This document shows, in pieces, positions 1-6,439 of a stretch of 32,067 bases of DNA. The notes under the pieces were generated by a model. The model was not told the origin of the DNA, searched no databases, and was given only the letters and a program-made list of their open reading frames with translations. This DNA comes from Planctomycetota bacterium (lineage in GTDB: Bacteria > Planctomycetota > Phycisphaerae > Phycisphaerales > SM1A02): assembly GCA_017859745.1 (NCBI GenBank), contig JAFMML010000035.1, positions 1 through 32,067 on the forward strand, written 5' to 3'. Position numbers and translations under genes: made by a program. Within the stretch, counting starts at the first letter, position 1, and the number at the start of each line of letters is the position of its first letter.

Positions 1-316
1 TCATCGAGGCGTCGACCTCGACGAGGCGTCCCTCCGAGACGACCACGTCGGTGCGGACCTGTCGCGCGAACCCCTCCTTGGCGAAGATCAGGGTGTACCG
101 GCCCGGTGGAACCTCGCCGAACACGTAGTTGCCCTCGGCGCTGGCGGTGGTCCTCGCTCCGGTCTCGCTGATCGAGACCTCGGCGAAGGGCAGCGGCGCG
201 TCGAAGTCGCGGTCGATCACTCGACCACGGATCGAGCCGGCCTGCTGCGCCGCGGCGCTGGAGACCGACAGGGCGATGGCCGCGATCGCGACCCACGCCG
301 GGGCGGAGTTCACCAT
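1..316 (-). CDS. Secreted carboxypeptidase-regulatory-like domain protein, probable TonB-dependent receptor N-terminus (partial)
   Basis: Only the first 105 codons are inside the window and the frame is open to the edge. Residues 1-24 form a signal peptide (hydrophobic AIAAIALSVSSAAAQQ). They are followed by a beta-sandwich of the carboxypeptidase-regulatory-like type: GSIRGRVID, a PFAEVSI strand, EGNYVFGEVPPGRYTLIFAKEGF, then a DVVVSEGRLVEVD strand. In the Gram-negative families I know, this arrangement behind a signal peptide commonly precedes the plug and barrel of TonB-dependent outer-membrane receptors, so a receptor is my inference; other secreted proteins use the same domain. The ATG overlaps the stop region of the upstream gene (ATGGTGA, 7 bases shared), which suggests translational coupling. 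Confident in the domain, less in the receptor call. Confidence 0.7.
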   Translation of the reverse strand, partial: MVNSAPAWVAIAAIALSVSSAAAQQAGSIRGRVIDRDFDAPLPFAEVSISETGARTTASAEGNYVFGEVPPGRYTLIFAKEGFARQVRTDVVVSEGRLVEVDASM

Positions 317-1599
317 GGATCGCCCAGTCGCGTCCGGATCGCCCGCATCTCCTCGAGCAGTTCGGCATCGGGTTGGAATCCGCTCGCCGCCATCGAGCGT
401 GCGGTCGCCGCAAGGTCGATCGCCCGCGGCCGGGCATTGGGATTCTCCATGCCGGACGCGAGGGCTCGGAGGTACATGGCGCGGGCCCGATCGGCGTCGC
501 CGACGGCGACCCACGCCTCGGCGACCGGCCGCAGGGCACCAGCCCGGTAGATGTCGTAGATCTCCTGCAGACGGGTCCCGTGGACCTCCTCCGCGCGTTC
601 GATCGCGGCGCGGGCCGCTTCGTCGGCGCCGGCGTTCGCGAAGGCCGTCGCGATCCGGCCGAGCATCGGCACCTCGCTCTCGGCGATCCAGCGGTTCGCG
701 TCGAGGATCGATCGCGCCTCCGCGGCGAACCGCTGCGCGGCCTTGGCATCGCCCGCCGCAGCCGCGATCGCGGACATCTCCAGCAGCAGATCGATCCGGA
801 TCGAGTGCGGGACCTTCACCCACCCCTCGCGAATCGCCCGCTCGACGGCGAGACGTCTCACGTCGTCGGCCCGATAGCGCTCGAAGAAGCCGACCTGCGC
901 CGCCAGAGCCGACCGGACGAGATCGAAGTTGCCCGAGGCCACCGCCGCGGCGAGTTCCGCCTGCCGCGCCGCGAACGCCTCGTCGTCGAGGACCTCCGAT
1001 CCGTGGCGGGCCCGCACGACGTCGATCTTGCCGACCTCCTCGATCGCGATCGATCGGGCGATCCGGGCGGCCTCGGCGGACTCGCCGAGTCGCGCGTGCA
1101 CCCTTGCGATCGCCATCCGAATCCGGTCCTTTCGCCAGTCCTTCGCGGTGTCGGAGAGGTTCGAGGCCAGCACCAGATAGCGTCGAATCCTCGGATCGTC
1201 CGGTCGTTCGCCGGCGAGGGCGAAGGCGACCTCGGCGAATCCGGTGCCGCGTCGCCACCCGTCCATCCGCTCGACGAGATCCGTGGCGAGATCGATTCGG
1301 CCTGCCGCGAGCATGGCGAGAACGGCCGCCTCCTGGGCTCGGGAGCGATCCTTGAGATGCGGCTCACGTGGGATGAGCGAGGCGACCTCGAAGGCGAATC
1401 GCAGCAGATCGTCCTGCGGGTTGGATCCGGCACGGTCCTCCGGCATCCCCGTCGAGATCCCTTCGGCGGCCGCGGCCGCGACGTCCTCGACCTGGGGTGC
1501 CGCCGCGGACCGGTTCGTCGCCGCCATCGCCGCTGCCGCGATGCCGGCAACGACGACACGCCCCACCAGTTCTCGAATCGAGCAGTGAGGACGTCGCAT
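310..1599 (-). CDS. Secreted alpha-helical (TPR-like) repeat protein
   Basis: A 429-residue protein. Residues about 10-33 look like a signal peptide (RVVVAGIAAAAMAATNRSAAAP), so it is probably periplasmic or secreted. The rest is Ala/Arg/Glu-rich and helical, with repeated helix pairs of TPR/Sel1-like spacing such as AAVLAMLAAGRIDLATDLVERM, AIARVHARLGESAEAARIARSIA and PVAEAWVAVGDADRARAMYLRALA. I see no catalytic motif. It is the first gene of a two-gene minus-strand unit whose second gene looks like an outer-membrane receptor, so a scaffolding or assembly role beside that protein is plausible but unproven. The start at 1599 has no clear Shine-Dalgarno sequence and a slightly downstream start cannot be excluded. 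Confidence 0.65.
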   Translation of the reverse strand: MRRPHCSIRELVGRVVVAGIAAAAMAATNRSAAAPQVEDVAAAAAEGISTGMPEDRAGSNPQDDLLRFAFEVASLIPREPHLKDRSRAQEAAVLAMLAAGRIDLATDLVERMDGWRRGTGFAEVAFALAGERPDDPRIRRYLVLASNLSDTAKDWRKDRIRMAIARVHARLGESAEAARIARSIAIEEVGKIDVVRARHGSEVLDDEAFAARQAELAAAVASGNFDLVRSALAAQVGFFERYRADDVRRLAVERAIREGWVKVPHSIRIDLLLEMSAIAAAAGDAKAAQRFAAEARSILDANRWIAESEVPMLGRIATAFANAGADEAARAAIERAEEVHGTRLQEIYDIYRAGALRPVAEAWVAVGDADRARAMYLRALASGMENPNARPRAIDLAATARSMAASGFQPDAELLEEMRAIRTRLGDPW

Positions 1600-2004
1600 G
1601 GGCGGAGTCGTTCCGAAGGCGTCTCGAGGCGTCGAGTGGGCTGCGGTCCGACACCGCGGATCGCGGATCCACCTCGAACGACGCGAACGCTACGAGTCGC
1701 ATGTTGTCGTTGCGCAAAGAAACGGCTGCGGAACCGTTTGGGGCGGCCGCGACGCGCCCCCTTGCCGACGATTCGAGCGTGCGCCTCGGCACCGTCGCTG
1801 ACCGACGCTCGCGGGGAGCGAGCCGTTCACCACTCGAACGCTCACCGTCGCTTCACGGGATCCACACAAACCGGACCTACTTTTCGCTCGACCGAACGGA
1901 CGTTCCGTTCCCGGTCGTTCGCCCCGAGTCGTGCCCGAGAGCGCGGGCGAGGCGGACGTGCGTCGATCCATCGCGTTGCGAATCGTTCACAGGAGTCGAA
2001 AGGC
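1600..2004. other. Divergent intergenic region, 405 bp
   Basis: Separates the minus-strand helical-repeat gene from the plus-strand beta-helix gene. I see no credible coding frame. It holds a possible -10 hexamer (TACTTT, 1878-1883), a hairpin at 1889-1917 and the AGGAG ribosome site of the downstream gene (1991-1995). The 1600-1870 part shows only weak inverted repeats, for example GCTCGC/GCGAGC near 1817-1833. On the minus strand TAGCGT near 1690-1700 could serve the helical-repeat gene, with no supporting -35 that I trust. Confidence 0.5.
1878..1917 (+). promoter_or_regulatory. Candidate -10 element and 5' leader hairpin
   Basis: TACTTT at 1878-1883 fits a TANNNT -10 and would start transcription near 1890. 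Exactly there begins an inverted repeat: CGACCGAACGGA (1889-1900), a 3-base CGT loop, then TCCGTTCCCGGTCG (1904-1917), pairing 12 bases with a 2-base bulge. If the start is right, the mRNA would open with a hairpin, which commonly protects 5' ends from decay. No convincing -35 is visible, so the promoter is tentative; the hairpin is seen directly. Confidence 0.4.
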
Positions 2005-3720
2005 ATGAAGTCACGGAAGCTCGTCACCGTCGCATGCGGCGCCGCCGCGCTGTGCGGCACCGCCGTCGCCGAGGAGGTTCTCGTCACCGAGAACATCTCC
2101 AAGAGCACGATCTGGACCTCGGACAACACCTACAACCTTCAGAACCAGATCTACGTGCTGCCCGGAGCCACTCTCACCATCGAGGCCGGCACCATCGTCG
2201 CCAGCACGCCGACCACCGACGGCTCCGGCAGCCTCGCGGTCTGCCGCGGCGCGAAGATCTTCGTCCTCGGCACCGCCGAGAATCCCGTCGTGATGACCTC
2301 GACCAACGACGACTTCACCACCTGGCGGCCCGCCGCCAACGAGTGGGGCAATCTCACGATCATGGGCGAGGCCTACATCGGCGACTCGCTGACCCCCGGC
2401 AACACCGCGACCCCCAACCCGGCGAACCGTTCGGCCATGGAGGGTCTCATCGCCGACTTCCCCGGCGACACCAAGGTCCTCTACGGCGGTGGCGACGACG
2501 ACGACGACTCCGGCTGCATCAGCTATCTCTCGATTCGCTACGGCGGCCGGGTGGTCGGGCTCGCGAACGAGCTGAACGGCCTCTCCCTCGGCGCCATCGG
2601 CCGCGAGACCGACATCAACTTCGTCGAGATCATGAACAACGTCGACGACGGCATCGAGATCTGGGGCGGCACCGTCAACCTGCGTGGCGCCTCGGTCTGG
2701 AACATCGGCGACGACAGCATCGACGTCGACCAGGGCTGGCGCGGCAAGATGCAGAACGTCCTCGTCGTGCAGGGCTACTCGGTCGACGCCTCGCAGGGCT
2801 CGGGAGTCGGCGACAACGGGTTCGAGATGGACGGCGCCGAGGACTCCGACGCCCAGCCGGTGACCACCGCGACCATCTACAACGCGACCTTCATCGGCCA
2901 GCCCGCACCGGGCGCCGGCGATGGCGCGACCGCCTGGCGCGACAACGCCCGCGTGCAGTTCCGCAACTCCATCTTCATGGACTGCGGCGAGAAGGTCGTC
3001 CGGTTCGACAACGTGGACGGCGACGGAAGCCAGGGCTACGGCTTCAACGGCACGCTCTCGTGGGCCGACACCTGGACCACGCCGTGGAACAGCTACTCGA
3101 CGGTCAACGCGCCGTCCGATCCGGGCATGTTCTACACCGCCCAGAGCTCGGGCACGCTCATCGAGATGACCGGCAGCGTCTTCTTCCGCAATCTCGATCC
3201 CGCCGCGTACACCGAAGCGAACGCCCGCGGCGTGTTCGCTCCGGCCAACGACAACATCCAGATTCCCGGCTTCGATCCGGCCGATCAGCCGATCGCCTCG
3301 ATCGACCGGGCGGCGCCGGTCACGGTCGGCGGCAAGACCATGCTCCAGGTGATCGGCCTCGATCCCCGGGCGGTCGGCCCCGCGGCCTCCGCATCGATGC
3401 TGCCGCCCAACGACGGCTTCTTCACCGCCGAGAACTATCGCGGCGCCTTCGCGCCCGACAGCAACTGGCTCTGCGGTTGGAGCGCGGCGTACAACTACGG
3501 CTTCATCACCACCCCCAAGTGCGCGACGGTCTCGATCCAGCCGTGCAGTGGTCCCGATCCGGAGGTTCCGGGCGACCTCAACGGCGACGGCATCGTCGAC
3601 GGCACCGACCTGGGCATCTTCCTCAGCGACTGGGGCGAGATGGACAGCCCCGCCGACTTCGACGGCAACGGAACCGTGGGCGGCGAGGATCTTGCGACGC
3701 TGCTCGGCAACTGGAGCTGA
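2005..3720 (+). CDS. Secreted beta-helix-type protein with C-terminal dockerin-like domain
   Basis: A 571-residue exported protein. Residues 1-22 are a signal peptide (MKSRKLVTVACGAAALCGTAVAEE). The body resembles a widespread uncharacterised beta-helix-like family (often labelled lipoprotein in Bacteroidetes): LPGATLTIEAGTIV, CRGAKIFVLGTAENPVVMTS, EWGNLTIMGEAYI, an Asp run (about 163-168), ISYLSIRYGG, NELNGLSLGAIG, NNVDDGIEIWGGTVN and GDDSIDVDQGWRGK. Residues about 521-571 hold two Asp-rich EF-hand-like loops (DLNGDGIVDGTDL, DFDGNGTVGGEDL), a dockerin-like tail common in Phycisphaerae secreted proteins; no cohesin is visible here, so its partner is unknown. The start is fixed by AGGAG at 1991-1995, 9 bases before the ATG. 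It is monocistronic, ending at a strong terminator. Surface or extracellular role inferred; ligand unknown. Confidence 0.85.
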   Translation: MKSRKLVTVACGAAALCGTAVAEEVLVTENISKSTIWTSDNTYNLQNQIYVLPGATLTIEAGTIVASTPTTDGSGSLAVCRGAKIFVLGTAENPVVMTSTNDDFTTWRPAANEWGNLTIMGEAYIGDSLTPGNTATPNPANRSAMEGLIADFPGDTKVLYGGGDDDDDSGCISYLSIRYGGRVVGLANELNGLSLGAIGRETDINFVEIMNNVDDGIEIWGGTVNLRGASVWNIGDDSIDVDQGWRGKMQNVLVVQGYSVDASQGSGVGDNGFEMDGAEDSDAQPVTTATIYNATFIGQPAPGAGDGATAWRDNARVQFRNSIFMDCGEKVVRFDNVDGDGSQGYGFNGTLSWADTWTTPWNSYSTVNAPSDPGMFYTAQSSGTLIEMTGSVFFRNLDPAAYTEANARGVFAPANDNIQIPGFDPADQPIASIDRAAPVTVGGKTMLQVIGLDPRAVGPAASASMLPPNDGFFTAENYRGAFAPDSNWLCGWSAAYNYGFITTPKCATVSIQPCSGPDPEVPGDLNGDGIVDGTDLGIFLSDWGEMDSPADFDGNGTVGGEDLATLLGNWS

Positions 3721-3754
3721 TCACCACCCGGTCGATTTCGCGATCTCGACTCCG

Positions 3755-3787
3755 AACCCCCGGCCCCCGTGGCCGGGGGTTCTTTTG
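3755..3787 (+). terminator. Rho-independent terminator
   Basis: AACCCCCGGCC (3755-3765) pairs perfectly with GGCCGGGGGTT (3771-3781) across a 5-base loop, followed by CTTTTG. It lies 35 bases after the stop of the beta-helix/dockerin-like gene. Confidence 0.9.
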
Positions 3788-3887
3788 TCGGACGGGTCGG
3801 AGGGAGTCGGACATGTCCGACAGAGTCGGACGCGTCGGACGGGTCGGACACGTCGGACAGAGTCGGACGCGTCGGACAGAGTCGGAC
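3787..3887. repeat. Cluster of GTCGGAC heptamers at 9-10 bp spacing
   Basis: Nine exact GTCGGAC copies start at 3787, 3806, 3825, 3834, 3843, 3852, 3862, 3871 and 3881. One imperfect copy (GTCGGAG) starts at 3796 and one inverted copy (GTCCGAC) at 3815. Start-to-start distances run 9,10,9,10,9,9,9,10,9,10. The direct copy at 3806 and the inverted copy form a perfect 16-bp palindrome, GTCGGACATGTCCGAC (3806-3821). The block is non-coding and sits between a plus-strand terminator and a long hairpin. Function unknown: candidates are a protein-binding array or a simple repeat expanded by slippage. Confidence 0.9.
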
Positions 3888-3896
3888 GACGGAAAG

Positions 3897-3926
3897 ACAG
3901 CGGCCGCCCCGAGGGGCGGCCGCTGT
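3897..3926 (-). terminator. 14-bp stem hairpin, probable terminator of the OmpA-lipoprotein gene
   Basis: ACAGCGGCCGCCCC (3897-3910) pairs perfectly with GGGGCGGCCGCTGT (3913-3926). Read on the minus strand the stem is followed by CTTTCC, a weak T-tract, and lies about 70 bases past the stop of the minus-strand gene at 3996. Termination is inferred from position; the stem is seen directly. Confidence 0.6.
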
Positions 3927-3938
3927 CGGAGGAGGCGC

Positions 3939-3980
3939 TGAATACGCCCCTGTGAATACGACCTTGTGAATACGACCTTG
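3939..3980. repeat. Three tandem copies of a 14-bp unit
   Basis: TGAATACGCCCCTG (3939-3952) is followed by two identical TGAATACGACCTTG units (3953-3966 and 3967-3980). The array ends 15 bases before the stop of the OmpA-type gene. It is notably AT-richer than its surroundings. Confidence 0.9.
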
Positions 3981-3995
3981 TTTCGAGTCACACGA

Positions 3996-4625
3996 TCAGT
4001 CGGTGACGATCGCGACCTCGACGCGGCGGGACTTGGCCTTCGTCGACCGCGGCATTTCGGGGCCGAAACTGGTGTAGGACATCTCCTTGCCGGACAGACC
4101 CTTCGAGGACAGGAACTGCCCGACCTCGTAGGCCCGCTGGAATCCGAGGTGGTAGTTGCTGGCGAAGTTGCTCTTCTTGATCGGATCGGTGTCGGTGAAG
4201 CCCACGAGGCGGATCGGTCGTCCGGGGAACTCCTTCTTGATCTGCGCCGCGAGTCGCTCGAGGGTCGCCTTGGCCTCGCTGCGAAGGGTGGTCGAACCCG
4301 AGGCGAACAGGACGTCGCCCTCGATGACCGCCACGATCTCGCCGGTGCGTCCTTCGATGGTGACGCCTTCGAGACCGGTCGCGAAACCGGCGGGCATGCG
4401 TGCGGTGGCGCTGTCGAGGTCGCCTCGCAACTGGGCGTTCTCGCTCTCGAGCGAGCGACGGGCCGACTCCGCGGCGTCGAGCTGCTGTCGCAGCCCGGTC
4501 ATCTGATCCCTCAGCGCCGAGTTCTCGTCGATCAGGGCCGCTTCCTTCTTCTTGGCCGCATCGCAGCCTGCGAAGAAGGTCGCCGCCGCCATCATGCACA
4601 CCACCGCCGCGCGTGTCCTTCGCAT
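3996..4625 (-). CDS. OmpA-family peptidoglycan-associated lipoprotein
   Basis: A 209-residue lipoprotein. The lipobox FFAG-C puts the lipidated cysteine at residue 21. Residues about 30-75 are a Glu/Arg/Leu-rich coiled coil (LIDENSALRDQMTGLRQQLDAAESARRSLESENAQL). The C-terminal 110 residues form an OmpA-like peptidoglycan-binding domain: LFASGSTTLRSEAKATLERLA, LVGFTDTDP, the FQRAYEVGQFL helix and final RRVEVAI. The Asp of GFTD and the Arg of FQRA are the expected diaminopimelate contacts; the usual His of GHTD is Phe here. It should tether outer membrane to cell wall. I chose the ATG at 4625; one at 4637 would add MPRT but leaves no room for the GGAAAGG ribosome site. A palindrome GTCACGA-G-TCGTGAC (4645-4659) lies 20 bases upstream and could be an operator. 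Confidence 0.85.
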   Translation of the reverse strand: MRRTRAAVVCMMAAATFFAGCDAAKKKEAALIDENSALRDQMTGLRQQLDAAESARRSLESENAQLRGDLDSATARMPAGFATGLEGVTIEGRTGEIVAVIEGDVLFASGSTTLRSEAKATLERLAAQIKKEFPGRPIRLVGFTDTDPIKKSNFASNYHLGFQRAYEVGQFLSSKGLSGKEMSYTSFGPEMPRSTKAKSRRVEVAIVTD

Positions 4626-4644
4626 AGTCCTGGGCATCCTTTCC

Positions 4645-4659
4645 GTCACGAGTCGTGAC
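4645..4659. promoter_or_regulatory. 15-bp palindrome upstream of the OmpA-type lipoprotein
   Basis: GTCACGA and TCGTGAC flank one central base, giving perfect 7-bp arms. It lies 20 bases before the chosen ATG at 4625 on the minus strand, a position suited to an operator or a leader hairpin. Role inferred. Confidence 0.35.
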
Positions 4660-4678
4660 CGTGTCCTGTCGGCGTCCG

Positions 4679-4702
4679 CGGGCGGCGGCTCGCCACCGCC
4701 CG
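4679..4702 (-). terminator. GC-rich hairpin downstream of the prepilin peptidase
   Basis: CGGGCGG (4679-4685) pairs with CCGCCCG (4696-4702); after one mismatch GGC/GCC continues the stem. It lies about 70 bases past the prepilin-peptidase stop on the minus strand. There is no T-tract, so it may be a weak terminator or a 3'-end stabiliser rather than an intrinsic terminator. Confidence 0.35.
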
Positions 4703-4770
4703 GCATCCATGGCGTCCACGCAGGAGTCCGCGTGGTCATCCACCTCGACGCGGCGATCCCTTCGCCCGCG

Positions 4771-6114
4771 TCACGGCATCCGCATTGAAACCCCCGCAGG
4801 GACTCCTGTAAAGCGAAGCGGCGCCGACAGCGTGTCGACGGGTGGAACCAGAACCATCCAGAGTTCGACGAAGACCGGACGGGCCAGCACCACCAGCACC
4901 GCCGCCACCGCGAGGTGCGGCCCGTAGGGCATGGTTCGAACCCGATCCCCAAGCGGCCTGAACCTCGCCCCGAGGAGACCGGTGCCCAGAACCGTCGCGA
5001 GTCCCGCCCAAGCGAGCCCCAGAAACGGGGCGATGAAGAACACCGCCGTCGCATCGATCCATCCCAGCGCGGCGCCGATCGCGCCCATCAAGTGGACGTC
5101 GCCCAGTCCCATCGCCTCGCGTCCGAAGGCGAGGGTGCCGAGGATTCGGACCCCCCAGACCAGGGCCGCCCCGACGAGGTAGCCGCTTGCCACCGCCGAC
5201 CAGGCCGCCAGCCACGCCGGCATCGCCGTCCCGAACGCCGTCGGGAGCATCGAGGCGATCCACCATCCCGCCGCCGCCCCCGCCGCCACCGGGGTCAGGT
5301 GCGACAGCTCCCGCAGCGCCTCCCGCCGGGCGTGGGGATAGTCCCCGAGGGTCTCGCCCTCGGCGACGAACTCGTCGTAGTCGGCGAAGGAGGGTCGCAG
5401 CGATCCGAGGCGGAGCAGCACCGCCAGCACCAGCACCCCCAGCACCCCGCCGAACGCCGCCCCGGCCCAGTTCGATCCCGGCACGGGCAGCGGCACCGCC
5501 GGACTGTCCAGGGGCACCCGCCACGGAAGCGGCAACTCCGACTGCACCGTCCAGCAGACCGCCGACACCGCGACGATCCAAAGGGTCAGCGAGAGCGGAA
5601 TCAGATAGGTGCGGGCGTCGATCAGGGTGATCGGCACCAGCAGCGACAGCATCGCCAGGATCGCGAGCAGTCCCGGCCACGAGCCGGCGACTTCCCGCTG
5701 GATCCACCATTCGCCCGTGCCGAGGGTCCACCAGCTGGCCGGCTCCGGCAGGTAGAGCATCAGAAACGCGCCGACGAAGAGACCACCGAGCAGCAGTTCG
5801 ATCAGCAGGTACTGGACGCCGATGCGCTCGCCGCAGAACCGGCAGCGGCCTCGCAGCAGGAGCCACCCCAACACCGGCAGGTTCTCGCGCCACGAGAGCC
5901 GCCCCGCGCACGTCGGGCAACGGCTCGGCGGCGAGACCACGCTGCCCCCACGCGGCAGACGCCAGGCCACCACGTTCATGAAGCTGCCGAGGCTCGCGCC
6001 GAAGGCGAAGACGAAGAACGACCAGACCACCCACGACAGGACCTCGAGGTCCCGCCAGGCGTTCTCCAACGCGTCGGGAGACGGCCATGTCGCCGCGGAA
6101 GCGAGGACGACCAC
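4771..6114 (-). CDS. Type IV prepilin peptidase / N-methyltransferase
   Basis: An integral-membrane aspartyl protease that cleaves and N-methylates type IV pilin or type II secretion pseudopilin precursors. With the GTG start it has 447 residues, long for the family. GASLGSFMNVVAWRLPRG opens the methyltransferase domain, and CPTC (66-69) with CRFC (91-94) form the zinc site. The catalytic aspartates are D166 (ITLIDARTYLIP) and D339 (GLGDVHLMG). About 70 extra residues between them include DYPHARREALRELSHL, an insertion like one I associate with planctomycete homologues. No pilus genes are in the window. The frame continues upstream into xseB with no ATG; the GTG at 6114, just after the xseB stop, is my best start but uncertain. 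Confidence 0.85.
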   Translation of the reverse strand: MVVLASAATWPSPDALENAWRDLEVLSWVVWSFFVFAFGASLGSFMNVVAWRLPRGGSVVSPPSRCPTCAGRLSWRENLPVLGWLLLRGRCRFCGERIGVQYLLIELLLGGLFVGAFLMLYLPEPASWWTLGTGEWWIQREVAGSWPGLLAILAMLSLLVPITLIDARTYLIPLSLTLWIVAVSAVCWTVQSELPLPWRVPLDSPAVPLPVPGSNWAGAAFGGVLGVLVLAVLLRLGSLRPSFADYDEFVAEGETLGDYPHARREALRELSHLTPVAAGAAAGWWIASMLPTAFGTAMPAWLAAWSAVASGYLVGAALVWGVRILGTLAFGREAMGLGDVHLMGAIGAALGWIDATAVFFIAPFLGLAWAGLATVLGTGLLGARFRPLGDRVRTMPYGPHLAVAAVLVVLARPVFVELWMVLVPPVDTLSAPLRFTGVPAGVSMRMP

Positions 6115-6119
6115 CGGGC

Positions 6120-6404
6120 TCAGTCCGGGTCCTCGACGTCGCCGTCCGCGGCGTGCTCCTCGACCTCGGCGAGGCTCAACTCGCGGACCTGCTGTTCGGC
6201 GGCCTCCAGCACCATCTCGCAACGACGCACCAGCTGCACGCCGCGTCGGTACTCCGCCAGCGACGCCTCGAGGCCGACCTCGCCCTGCTCGATCCGATCG
6301 ATGATCTCCTCGAGGGCCTCGAGCGCCTCCTCGTAGCCGAGGGCCGCGATCTCCTCCGGCAGGGACGGCGGAGTGGGCTCGTCGCTCGATCGGTGTCGCG
6401 GCAT
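6120..6404 (-). CDS. xseB: Exodeoxyribonuclease VII small subunit
   Basis: A 94-residue protein with the typical small-subunit core: GYEEALEALEEIIDRIEQGEVGLEASLAEYRRGVQLVRRCEMVLEAAEQQV. It packs in several copies along the large subunit to give exonuclease VII, which degrades single-stranded DNA from both ends in the cytoplasm. It follows xseA after a 35-base gap, the usual order for this complex. There is no Shine-Dalgarno site; instead TACATT ends 7 bases before the ATG, so an additional leaderless start inside the operon is possible. The acidic tail (HAADGDVEDPD) is ordinary. Confidence 0.95.
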   Translation of the reverse strand: MPRHRSSDEPTPPSLPEEIAALGYEEALEALEEIIDRIEQGEVGLEASLAEYRRGVQLVRRCEMVLEAAEQQVRELSLAEVEEHAADGDVEDPD

Positions 6405-6411
6405 GGCGAGG

Positions 6412-6417
6412 AATGTA
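6412..6417 (-). promoter_or_regulatory. Candidate -10 hexamer for leaderless xseB transcription
   Basis: TACATT on the minus strand, 7 bases before the xseB ATG, lying in the 35-base xseA-xseB gap. It fits the TANNNT pattern seen before several other genes here. No -35 is evident. Confidence 0.35.
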
Positions 6418-6439
6418 CCCGAACGGAGATGTCGGTCGC

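Noticed and set aside
3787-3887. CRISPR array
   Set aside because: Units are 7 bp with 2-3 bp between them, and there are no unique spacers or cas genes.
4635-4637. Alternative ATG for the OmpA-type lipoprotein, adding MPRT
   Set aside because: The GGAAAGG ribosome site would be directly adjacent to it, while spacing suits the ATG at 4625.
4736-6088. A 450-codon minus-strand frame starting with ATG over the prepilin peptidase
   Set aside because: It is out of frame with the conserved zinc and aspartate motifs and is Gly/Arg-rich nonsense.
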